14,467 bases of DNA from Deltaproteobacteria bacterium (GTDB lineage: Bacteria > Desulfobacterota > Desulfobacteria > Desulfobacterales > SURF-7), in the NCBI GenBank assembly GCA_019307665.1, contig JAFDJC010000043.1:1-14467 (forward strand), in the 5' to 3' direction. Position numbers and translations under genes: made by a program. The stretch's first letter is position 1; every line of letters starts with the position of its first letter. Below, piece after piece: positions 7,159 through 13,659 of the stretch. The notes under the pieces are model-generated. The model saw only the letters and a list, made by a program, of their open reading frames with translations. It was not told where the DNA came from and did not search any database.

Positions 7159-8430
7159 TTAATCCTCTATTCCTACATAAATTGGAAACGCTTCACACAG
7201 TTCAACAACCTTTTTGCCTGTTTCTTTGATTACATTTTCGTCTTTGCTGTTTTTCAATACAGCTACAATCAGCTTGGCTATAGTCTCCATTTCCCGGACA
7301 CCCATTCCCCTCGATGTCAAAGCTGGTGTTCCAAGGCGTATGCCGCTTGTTATAAACGGACTCTGTGTGTCAAACGGTATAGTGTTTTTATTTGCCGTAA
7401 TTCCGGCACGTCCAAGCGCAGCCCCGGCATCTTTTCCTGTAATATTCAGACTGGTCAAATCAGCGAGCATCATATGATTATCGGTCCCTCCCGACACCAA
7501 ATTAACGCCTTCCGTTGTCAAATGCTTGGCAAGGGCCTTTGCATTATCTACAATGTTTCTCTGGTAAACTGCAAATGATTCTTGCCCTGCCTCCATGAAA
7601 GCAACCGCCTTGGCTGCAATAACATGCATTAAAGGCCCTCCCTGAATTCCCGGAAAGATTTCTTTATTCAGTTTTTTTGCAAAGGCTTTTTTAGCAAGAA
7701 TCAAACCGCCGCGCGGGCCTCTCAGGGTTTTGTGCGTAGTTGATGTAACGAAATCGGCAAACGGGATCGGTGATTGATGAACACCGCCGGCAACAAGACC
7801 AGCAATGTGAGCCATATCAACCATTAAATAGGCCCCGACTGATTTTGCGATATCGGCAAACGCCTTGAAATCCAGAATGCGGGAATATGCACTGGCACCG
7901 GCAACTATCAGTTTTGGCCTGTGTTTTTCTGCCAGATAAGCAACTTCATCATAATCGATGATTCCGGTTTCTTTTTGAACACCATAATGGGCAAAATTGA
8001 AAAGCCGCCCTGAAAAACTGACAGGACTTCCATGGGTCAGGTGTCCTCCATGTGACAGGTCCATCCCAAGAATGGTATCACCGGGATTAAGAATCGCAAA
8101 ATATACAGCCATATTCGCCTGTGAGCCTGAATGCGGCTGAACATTTGCAAATTCCGCCTCAAAAAGATCTCTGGCTCTGGCAATGGCCAGGTTTTCGGCA
8201 ACATCCACATATTCACAGCCGCCGTAATATCTTTTATCAGGATATCCTTCGGCATATTTGTTTGTGAGCACACTGCCCTGAACCGCCATAACTGCCGGGC
8301 TGACAATGTTTTCAGAGGCAATAAGTTCCAAATTGTTTTTCTGTCTGTCAATCTCCTGAAGAATCACATCTGCAATTTCAGGATCAATTTCACGAACACA
8401 CTTAATGTTCAATTCCCTTTTCCCTTTCAC
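7159..8430 (-). CDS. glyA: Serine hydroxymethyltransferase
   Basis: A PLP enzyme that interconverts serine + THF and glycine + 5,10-methylene-THF in the cytosol. The 423 residues include NLELIASENIVSPAV (33-47), TNKYAEGYPDKRYYGGCE, LSHGGHLTHG, VDMAHIAGLVAGG (D205, H208) and the PLP lysine K234 in TSTTHKTLRGPRGG. The first codon is GTG at 8430, 4 bp after the rpiB stop, but no good ribosome-binding site precedes it. A TTG six codons in, at 8412, has AAAGGG-type purine runs just before it and would give the N-terminus MNIKCVREID. The true start may be either. Everything else is ordinary for the family. Confidence 0.97.
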   Translation of the reverse strand: MKGKRELNIKCVREIDPEIADVILQEIDRQKNNLELIASENIVSPAVMAVQGSVLTNKYAEGYPDKRYYGGCEYVDVAENLAIARARDLFEAEFANVQPHSGSQANMAVYFAILNPGDTILGMDLSHGGHLTHGSPVSFSGRLFNFAHYGVQKETGIIDYDEVAYLAEKHRPKLIVAGASAYSRILDFKAFADIAKSVGAYLMVDMAHIAGLVAGGVHQSPIPFADFVTSTTHKTLRGPRGGLILAKKAFAKKLNKEIFPGIQGGPLMHVIAAKAVAFMEAGQESFAVYQRNIVDNAKALAKHLTTEGVNLVSGGTDNHMMLADLTSLNITGKDAGAALGRAGITANKNTIPFDTQSPFITSGIRLGTPALTSRGMGVREMETIAKLIVAVLKNSKDENVIKETGKKVVELCEAFPIYVGIED

Positions 8431-8434
8431 TTTT

Positions 8435-8881
8435 CTAAATCATATCAAACTTATCGAGCCGCGCCTGATGCCTTCCGCCTTCGAATCCGGTTTCAAGCCA
8501 GGTTTTTACTATTTCTATGGCAAGTGCCTCTCCGGTAACCCTGCCCCCCATCACCAGAATATTGGCATTATTGTGCAGCCTGCTCATCCTTGCTGAAAAA
8601 ATATCTCCACAGAGCGCAGCCCGTACATGTTTAAACCGGTTTGCAACCATCGACATTCCGAGACCGGTACCGCAAATCAGGATTCCCCGTTCAAACTCTC
8701 CTGATGACACAGCGCCGGCTACTTTAATTCCAAAGTCGCTATAATCGACTGATTCAAGGCCACTGGTTCCTGCGTCTGTCACCTCTATGCCGGCATCTGA
8801 TAAAAATTTTTTAACTGTCTCTTTCATAGGAAAAGCGGCATGGTCGCTTCCTATTATAATAGGGGTTCCGCTGTTCTCCAT
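8435..8881 (-). CDS. rpiB: Ribose-5-phosphate isomerase B
   Basis: Interconverts ribose-5-phosphate and ribulose-5-phosphate (RpiB/LacAB family). The 148 residues show IIIGSDHAAFPMKE (8-21), VDYSDFG, the catalytic cysteine C70 in ILICGTGLGMSM, and RLHNNANILVMGGRVTG with H103, where many relatives have HNDANVL. The start ATG at 8881 has AAGGA about 7 nt upstream. It is the first protein gene after tRNA-Arg and 4 bp ahead of glyA. Its product ribulose-5-phosphate feeds RibBA in the same operon, which may explain the linkage. Confidence 0.96.
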   Translation of the reverse strand: MENSGTPIIIGSDHAAFPMKETVKKFLSDAGIEVTDAGTSGLESVDYSDFGIKVAGAVSSGEFERGILICGTGLGMSMVANRFKHVRAALCGDIFSARMSRLHNNANILVMGGRVTGEALAIEIVKTWLETGFEGGRHQARLDKFDMI

Positions 8882-8916
8882 TGTTTTTCCTTATATCATC
8901 CATAAAAGTTATAGGG

Positions 8917-8992
8917 TGGTACGCCCGGCTGGATTCGAACCAGCGGTCTTCAGCTCCGGAGGCTGACGCCTTATCCTCTGGGCCACGGGCGC
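8917..8992 (-). tRNA. tRNA-Arg (anticodon CCG), CCA encoded
   Basis: On the minus strand the cloverleaf runs from 8992 to 8917. The acceptor stem is GCGCCCG / CGGGCGT, giving a G1-U72 wobble as first pair. A three-pair D stem and a five-pair anticodon stem TCAGC/GCTGA follow. The loop CTCCGGA has anticodon CCG (plus-strand 8957-8959). The T stem is GCTGG/CCAGC with loop TTCGAAT. Discriminator A is followed by encoded CCA, for 76 nt in total. It reads CGG arginine codons. It lies 35 bp before rpiB with no terminator visible between, so it may be co-transcribed with the operon. Confidence 0.96.
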
Positions 8993-9408
8993 ACGATGAA
9001 ACTTTTTAATACTCACTACAGGCCTCGAAAAAATTGACGGGCCATCACTGTAAAACCTTTATCCGTGCGCAATTCACCAAAATTAGACGCTCTTAGCGTG
9101 GCCCAGACAACTAATTTACTATACAGTTATGAGGTCTGTACTATATAAATTTATTTTAAATAATTGATAGTTAGAGTTAAGTCAACCTTCATATTTTAAT
9201 GTTTTCAGGGCCATTTCCCGAAAAGCAGGTTTAACCATTTGCAAACGTAATAAATTCAGGGATTGATCCGGATTGGAAAGTGAAAAAGCTATTTTTTAAT
9301 CAATTTTTGGGTAGCTTTGTTATGATATACTCCCAAAAAATAATTGTCGCTCGACAAAAGACTTCACAGTAAAAAAGGTTAATGAAATATCAGCCTATAA
9401 ACATGTCA
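8993..9408. other. 416-bp non-coding spacer between tRNA-Arg and the methyltransferase gene
   Basis: No convincing gene is present. The promoter of the tRNA operon should lie at its left end; a TATTAA-like -10 about 13 nt before the tRNA is visible, but no clear -35. Small inverted repeats occur: GGGCC/GGCCC (9039-9043, 9100-9104), ATTAG/CTAAT (9082-9086, 9111-9115) enclosing the perfect hairpin ACGCT-CTT-AGCGT (9087-9099), TACAG/CTGTA (9122-9126, 9136-9140) and AAAGCTA/TAGCTTT (9285-9291, 9312-9318). A 37-codon open stretch on the minus strand (9182-9295) may be a decayed gene end. A terminator-like hairpin lies at 9335-9357. Confidence 0.5.
9335..9357 (-). terminator. Possible intrinsic terminator of the methyltransferase gene
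   Basis: On the minus strand a perfect inverted repeat TTGTCG-AG-CGACAA (9357-9344; in practice a 5-bp stem with a GAGC tetraloop) is followed by TTATTTTTT (9343-9335). It lies about 50 nt beyond the methyltransferase stop. The stem is short, so termination may be weak. Confidence 0.4.
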
Positions 9409-10041
9409 TCATATTTTTTCGCCAACCCATACCCTGACCATACCCATAAGGGCTGTTTCCTCTCGAATAATACGAAGATCGATTTTTCTGAATAGACCGG
9501 GGACTCCGCCATCTTTTAAGTAGGAGCGAAACAAATGGTAATGAGGTATTCCTCCCACCACCCTTTCTATTAGGTGCATACATCCAGAGAGAAAAAGGCC
9601 TGGAGATACTGCATAATCAATTATGATTAGGCGCTTTGACACCCGGACCATCTCATTTAAAGCGGGAATCCGAAGCTTAGTATTCATTTCGTGTAGCACC
9701 ATCGTCATGGTAGTTAAATCAAATTCGTTGTCATCAAACTGACTCAAATCGTCTGCGTTGGCAAGTTCAAATGACAAATGATCGATTCCTTTTTTCGCTT
9801 GCTGTTTAAGGGCAAAGGCAATCATTTTGTTTGACAAGTCAATTCCAACACCTGCTTTAATTTTGTGTGACATTCTTAACAGCTGATAGCCAGTCCCGCA
9901 TCCTACATCAAGAACTTTGGTGTTTTCAGGGACCAAAGTGCAGATCAGATCACGCATGTTATTGCTAAAAGGATCAAAAAGTTTGTTATAAAGAAATCCT
10001 GAGTAAAAATCATTTTTAGGAATCAGGTTGTTCGATGGCAT
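9409..10041 (-). CDS. Class I SAM-dependent methyltransferase, substrate unknown
   Basis: A 210-residue Rossmann-fold methyltransferase (Methyltransf_11/25 type), soluble. Motif I is VLDVGCGTGYQL (43-54) and the acidic residue that binds the SAM ribose is D68 in VGIDLSNKM. The motif around DNEFDLTTMTMVLHEM (104-119) forms the post-I strand region. The C-terminal part, HLIERVVGGIPHYHLFRSYLKDGGVPG, resembles the ERxxGxxHYxxFRxFLxxGG tail I associate with small UbiE-like methyltransferases, but the substrate is not predictable. GAGGAG lies 6 nt before the ATG, downstream of a good promoter. It is monocistronic, divergent from the DMT-like gene and separate from the rib operon. Confidence 0.88.
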   Translation of the reverse strand: MPSNNLIPKNDFYSGFLYNKLFDPFSNNMRDLICTLVPENTKVLDVGCGTGYQLLRMSHKIKAGVGIDLSNKMIAFALKQQAKKGIDHLSFELANADDLSQFDDNEFDLTTMTMVLHEMNTKLRIPALNEMVRVSKRLIIIDYAVSPGLFLSGCMHLIERVVGGIPHYHLFRSYLKDGGVPGLFRKIDLRIIREETALMGMVRVWVGEKI

Positions 10042-10090
10042 TTTTTCTCCTCTAAAATTAAGGCATAAGTCTTTGCTTTTTTAATAAACG

Positions 10091-10117
10091 AGTATATGCG
10101 GGGTGCTTATGTGTCAA
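10091..10117 (-). promoter_or_regulatory. Sigma-70-type promoter of the methyltransferase gene
   Basis: Reading on the minus strand, TTGACA (10117-10112, a perfect -35) is separated by 15 bp from TATACT (10096-10091, five of six -10 bases). The start of transcription would fall near 10084, giving a leader of about 43 nt ahead of the GAGGAG ribosome-binding site. The 15-bp spacer is shorter than the optimal 17, which may make it regulator-dependent. Confidence 0.5.
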
Positions 10118-10168
10118 TAAGTTTATTTCTTTATTAGGGTGCGTGATCTTTACCACTTCGTTGCTGAC

Positions 10169-10207
10169 GGGTAACCAGGGCCTGTCTTGGATTAACCAGG
10201 ATTACCC
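10169..10207. repeat. Nested direct and inverted repeat in the divergent spacer
   Basis: TAACCAGG occurs twice in the same orientation (10172-10179 and 10193-10200), spaced 21 bp start to start, which is two helical turns. The pair is framed by the inverted repeat GGGTAA (10169-10174) / TTACCC (10202-10207). A small palindrome CAGGGCCTG lies inside it. This layout fits a binding site for a dimeric regulator lying between two divergent genes. No regulator gene is adjacent. Confidence 0.4.
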
Positions 10208-10326
10208 ATTGAAATTTGACTCTATAGTTAGTTTAAGCTATTGAATACAAAATGTTTTTATAGTTCTATGCATTTTTTATTTGTATGTAAAACTATCATG
10301 ATCTTGAAAGGAATAAGGTCTGCCTT

Positions 10327-10755
10327 ATGTTTATGTATGTGTTTTCTATTGTCCTAATAGTCGGATCGAATATCATTTATAACATTTGCCAAAAATCCAC
10401 ACCGGTAAAAGCCAACCCGTTTCTTGCATTATTAGTTACCTTTCTGACAGCAGCCATTCTGATGGGCATTGCATTAATCTTCCAGGCATCAGGTAGTGTC
10501 ACCCTCCGGTCTTTGAAAGAACTGAATTGGACCAGCATAGTCCTTGGTTTTGCAATTGTAGCCTTGGAGTTGGGCTATCTGATGGCGTACCGGGCCGGAT
10601 GGAATATCAGCGTAGGATCGTTGGTTGCCAATATTGCATTGGCTCTTGCACTGATTCCAGTGGGAATATTCCTGTACCATGAGAGTTTTGAACTCAACAA
10701 GGTGCTTGGCGCAGCACTTTGCGTCGGCGGATTGATCTTGATCAATATCAAGTAA
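10327..10755 (+). CDS. Single-domain EamA/DMT-superfamily-like membrane protein
   Basis: A 142-residue hydrophobic inner-membrane protein with five predicted helices, at about 1-22, 30-53, 68-91, 96-120 and 125-142. This matches one EamA repeat, half of a classical ten-helix drug/metabolite transporter. The last two helices (VGSLVANIALALALIPVGIFLYHESF, then LGAALCVGGLILIN) carry the typical end-of-EamA pattern. Proteins of this size may work as dimers. The substrate is unknown. It starts at ATG 10327 with AAGG about 9 nt upstream; an in-frame ATG two codons later is an alternative start. It stands alone, divergent from the methyltransferase, and no terminator was recognised after it. Confidence 0.82.
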   Translation: MFMYVFSIVLIVGSNIIYNICQKSTPVKANPFLALLVTFLTAAILMGIALIFQASGSVTLRSLKELNWTSIVLGFAIVALELGYLMAYRAGWNISVGSLVANIALALALIPVGIFLYHESFELNKVLGAALCVGGLILINIK

Positions 10756-11084
10756 CGCTTTCAATAATCGACCGGACACTTTTATCTTAGCATATTCAGC
10801 TTTTGATTTTGGTTCGGTAATCATGGTAACTACGGATTCAGATTTCTATCTAAATCTCTGGAACCAATCACACGCAACCAGCAATCCTAATTCGTGTGAG
10901 TTTTGATTGTCATATCGCAAAATTTTTAGATATATGATAAGAATCATTTCACCAACTATATTACAATATGTTGTATTAATAAATTGGATGTAAATCACTG
11001 AGTGAAAGTGAAAACTTGATATGGAAAAGGCATTTGCTGTTTATTCAGTTATTAATTCTATTCTGACAATAAAGGGAGGAGCTT
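10756..11084. other. Upstream region of the polyferredoxin-AOR operon
   Basis: 329 bp without a recognisable gene. It is AT-rich and contains several short dyads that could be operators: TCACACG/CGTGTGA (10868-10874, 10893-10899), CAATCA/TGATTG (10865-10870, 10904-10909) around the same axis, TACAA-TATG-TTGTA (10962-10975) and TCACT-G-AGTGA (10995-11005). A promoter candidate and a strong ribosome-binding site are at its right end. The density of dyads suggests regulated expression, but no consensus for a known regulator is matched well enough to name one. Confidence 0.45.
11016..11045 (+). promoter_or_regulatory. Candidate promoter of the polyferredoxin-AOR operon
   Basis: TTGATA (11016-11021, five of six -35 bases) is followed after 18 bp by TTTATT (11040-11045, four of six). 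The operon start codon at 11085 has a strong ribosome-binding site AGGGAGGAG (11073-11080) just upstream. A weak match is expected by chance in AT-rich DNA, so confidence is low. Confidence 0.25.
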
Positions 11085-11813
11085 ATGAAAGAAAAAACAA
11101 CATCACCATCTCTTCAAAATCCATCGATGTTTGAAGGAAAGACCCTTTCCAGACGGGAGTTTATGGAAAAGCTCGCGTTGGGTGGCGGCGCACTGGTTCT
11201 CCTTTCCGGATGCGCCCGATTGGCTGCTCCTGGTCCAGGTATTGAAGCAGGTAAAAAGGTTTATACATTCATTGCCGTGGATTATACGAAATGCACGGGA
11301 TGTCGCACCTGTGAAGCGGTTTGCGCAGCATCCAATCATCCGCTGTTCAGGGACAGCAGTTATCAATCCGATCTGGGAAATCCGGTAATGTCCAATATCC
11401 GGGTTCATTCCTTTAATCCGGATGTCGATGCACCGGTAACATGTGCGAGGTGCGAGGATACACCCTGTGTCAATGCCTGTCCTGTGGATCCGGACCCGAA
11501 AACCGGCCGCAGGGCGTTATTTCAGGATGAAAAATTAGGCGTCATCACCAATGACCCCGAGCGATGCATTGCTTGCGGCAATTGTGTGGAGGCCTGTGCG
11601 GAATCAAGCGTCGGTATTCTGGCTCAGCATCCAGAGACGAACCGTCCCATGCGCATGTGCACTTTGTGTGATGGAGATCCCCAGTGTGTCAAGCATTGTC
11701 CCTATGAAGCAATATCCATACTTCGGGTTAATGCGGATTACCCATTCTACCGCATGTCACCGGAGGATATTGCCATAAAATTGAATAAACGCTGGTATGA
11801 TTTAACAGCATAA
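11085..11813 (+). CDS. Four-cluster [4Fe-4S] ferredoxin-like protein with Tat/lipobox leader, AOR partner
   Basis: A 242-residue electron-transfer subunit of the DmsB/HycB type. Sixteen cysteines form four cluster sites: C70/73/76/80, C120/123/128/132, C161/164/167/171 and C192/195/201/205. The last group has the CxxC-x5-C-x3-CP spacing common in such subunits. The N-terminus has a polar lead of about 20 residues, then the twin-arginine motif SRREFMEKL (R23, R24), a hydrophobic stretch ALGGGALVLL, and LSGC (C43), which looks like a lipobox. Export by the Tat system, possibly as a lipoprotein, is inferred. It starts at 11085 after AGGGAGGAG. The AOR gene follows 10 bp later, so it presumably accepts electrons from that enzyme. 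No membrane quinone-reactive subunit is encoded beside it. Confidence 0.92.
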   Translation: MKEKTTSPSLQNPSMFEGKTLSRREFMEKLALGGGALVLLSGCARLAAPGPGIEAGKKVYTFIAVDYTKCTGCRTCEAVCAASNHPLFRDSSYQSDLGNPVMSNIRVHSFNPDVDAPVTCARCEDTPCVNACPVDPDPKTGRRALFQDEKLGVITNDPERCIACGNCVEACAESSVGILAQHPETNRPMRMCTLCDGDPQCVKHCPYEAISILRVNADYPFYRMSPEDIAIKLNKRWYDLTA

Positions 11814-11823
11814 GGAGGACAAT

Positions 11824-13659
11824 ATGAACGCACAACTGTACGGATACCATAAGGTTTTGTTGGACATCAACCTGACCACTGGTGATATAAAGAAAACTCC
11901 CATCCCCAGAGAAAATATTGAAAATTATATCGGCGGACGAGGCCTGGGTATGAAAATTCTGTGGGACAGATTGAAAGAACCGGGCATCAGTGCCTTTGCA
12001 CCGGAAACCCCGCTGATGTTCATGCCCGGACCGTTTTCCGGTTTTCCTATTCCGTCGGCATCCCGGACTTGTGTAGTAACCAAGTCGCCTTGTACTTCAC
12101 CTGTCGTGTCATCCCAGCCCCATGCGTCCACGGTCAGTTATTCAAACATAGGTGGATTTTTTGGACCCGAAATCCGATTCGCCGGATATGACGGCATTGT
12201 GATCACCGGAAAAGCAAAGCATCCTGTTTATATTGTCATTGAAGATGATCATGTGGAAATTCGGGATGCAGGGAAATACTGGGGAATGAAGACCGATGAG
12301 TTGGATAAGACTCTGAAAAAAGATCTGAACAATGAGCGCTTTCAAACGGCCTATATCGGACCAGCCGGTGAAAACCTGGTTGCCTATGCCTGTATCCTGC
12401 ATACAGCCGCCCGTGCCGCAGGTCGGGGAGTTGGAGCAGTAATGGGATCGAAAAAACTAAAGGCCATTGCCGTACGAGGGACCGGCATGCCCCATATCGC
12501 GGATCATAAACAATTCAGCAGTGCCTTGAAAGATGCCAGAGCTACAACCACAGGCCTAATAGACGGCTTAAAAACCGGTATACTCAGAAACTGGGGCACC
12601 TCATATGCTCTTCAATCCATCAGCGATAATGGGTTGATGGCAGTTAAAAACTATCGTGAAGGGACGTTTACGGAAATCGAGAAAATCAATGGCGAAACAG
12701 CCAGGAAAAAGGCATGGGTGAGGGATTTTGCCTGTTACTGCTGCCCCCTGTCCTGCAAAAAAAGCGGTGCCGTAAAGAATGGTCCCTATAAATCCATTGT
12801 CCACGACGGTCCGGAATACGAGACCGGTACCATGTTCGGCTCCAATTTAATGATTTCCGATTTTGAGGGTTTGATGAAGGCCATTTATGACGGCGATGAT
12901 CTGGGTATGGACATCATTTCCGCGGGCAATGTCATCGGCTTTCTAATGGAATCCTATGAAAAGGGGATGGTCACAAAAGAGGAGCTGGACGGGATTGACC
13001 TGAAATGGGGAAATGTAGATGCGGTTTTAAAAATGATCCACAAAATTGCCTATCGAGACGGGATCGGTGATCTCGCTGCACAGGGAGTGAAAGCGGTATC
13101 TCAAAAAGTGGGTCAGGGGAGCGAGGCCTTTGCTATCCATGTCAAGGGACTGGAGTTTGCAGCTCATAATATCCATGCCAACCCATCGAGAGCACTGTGT
13201 TATTCTGTGGCAAACCGGGGGGCCTGTCATTTAAGCGGAGATAATATCTCCCACCAGAATATGATGGCAGCTACCGATTCCCTGGGCCTCTGCGCCTTTG
13301 CTACCGATTTTAACCAGCCGCTTATACCAGGCATCGGAAAAAACCTGATGGCAAATCTTTTGACAGCAATTACCGGCTTGGACTGGGATGAAGATCGGTT
13401 TGCCGAGGCGGGGGAACGAGTCTACACACTGGAGAAGATGTTCAACTACCGGGAAGGGTTTCGCAGGAAAGACGATCAGGTGCCGGATCGTTTTTTTACG
13501 GAAGCGTTAACGGTGGGAGACGAAAAGGGAGCCGTGTTAGATAAGGAAGAGTTCAAAATAATGATGGATGAATACTATGCGGAACGCAACTGGGATCCTG
13601 TAACAACAAGACCGGAAGATAAAAAACTATCTGAATTGGGACTCAACTTTACTACCTAA
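11824..13659 (+). CDS. Aldehyde:ferredoxin oxidoreductase family tungsto/molybdopterin enzyme
   Basis: A 611-residue AOR-family enzyme; members carry a bis-pyranopterin W (or Mo) site and one [4Fe-4S] cluster and typically oxidise aldehydes or reduce acids. The N-terminal domain (about 1-210) has YIGGRGLGMKIL, GPFSGFPIPSASRT and GGFFGPEIRFAGYDGIVI. The cluster ligands are C304, C307 and C311 in ACYCCPLSCKK plus C490 in SLGLCAF. Also visible are DGPEYETGTMFGSNL (328-342), DDLGMDIISAGN (358-369) and NRGACHLSG (464-472). The loop before it reads AHNIH where many relatives have AYDPR. There is no signal peptide. AAGGAGG precedes the ATG, 10 bp after the Fe-S gene. The substrate is unknown, and no MoaD-like or flavin subunit gene is adjacent. 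Confidence 0.93.
   Translation: MNAQLYGYHKVLLDINLTTGDIKKTPIPRENIENYIGGRGLGMKILWDRLKEPGISAFAPETPLMFMPGPFSGFPIPSASRTCVVTKSPCTSPVVSSQPHASTVSYSNIGGFFGPEIRFAGYDGIVITGKAKHPVYIVIEDDHVEIRDAGKYWGMKTDELDKTLKKDLNNERFQTAYIGPAGENLVAYACILHTAARAAGRGVGAVMGSKKLKAIAVRGTGMPHIADHKQFSSALKDARATTTGLIDGLKTGILRNWGTSYALQSISDNGLMAVKNYREGTFTEIEKINGETARKKAWVRDFACYCCPLSCKKSGAVKNGPYKSIVHDGPEYETGTMFGSNLMISDFEGLMKAIYDGDDLGMDIISAGNVIGFLMESYEKGMVTKEELDGIDLKWGNVDAVLKMIHKIAYRDGIGDLAAQGVKAVSQKVGQGSEAFAIHVKGLEFAAHNIHANPSRALCYSVANRGACHLSGDNISHQNMMAATDSLGLCAFATDFNQPLIPGIGKNLMANLLTAITGLDWDEDRFAEAGERVYTLEKMFNYREGFRRKDDQVPDRFFTEALTVGDEKGAVLDKEEFKIMMDEYYAERNWDPVTTRPEDKKLSELGLNFTT

Larger units (their letters stand above)
10042..10326. 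other. Divergent intergenic region between methyltransferase and DMT-like gene
   Basis: 285 bp holding the methyltransferase promoter, the repeat at 10169-10207, and a weak plus-strand promoter candidate TTGACT (10216-10221) with a 17-bp spacer and TATTGA (10239-10244). Two inverted repeats bracket the minus-strand promoter: AATAAAC/GTTTATT (10083-10089, 10121-10127) and CATAAG/CTTATG (10064-10069, 10106-10111). The arms are short and AT-rich, so some could be chance. Confidence 0.45.

Noticed and set aside
8911..8935. tRNA 3' end as a phage or island attachment site
   Set aside because: No second copy of the tRNA 3' sequence and no integrase gene was found in the window.
9035..9064. Plus-strand promoter TTGACG with a CTTTAT -10
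   Set aside because: The -10 is poor and no plus-strand gene follows for more than 1 kb.
10489..10824. Minus-strand open frame of 111 codons across the DMT-like gene
   Set aside because: It is antisense to a clear membrane protein and lacks family motifs or a ribosome-binding site.
11022..11037. Sigma-54-like -24/-12 element (TGG...TTGC) upstream of the polyferredoxin gene
   Set aside because: GG and GC are separated by 11 nt instead of the required 10, and the flanking consensus is poor.
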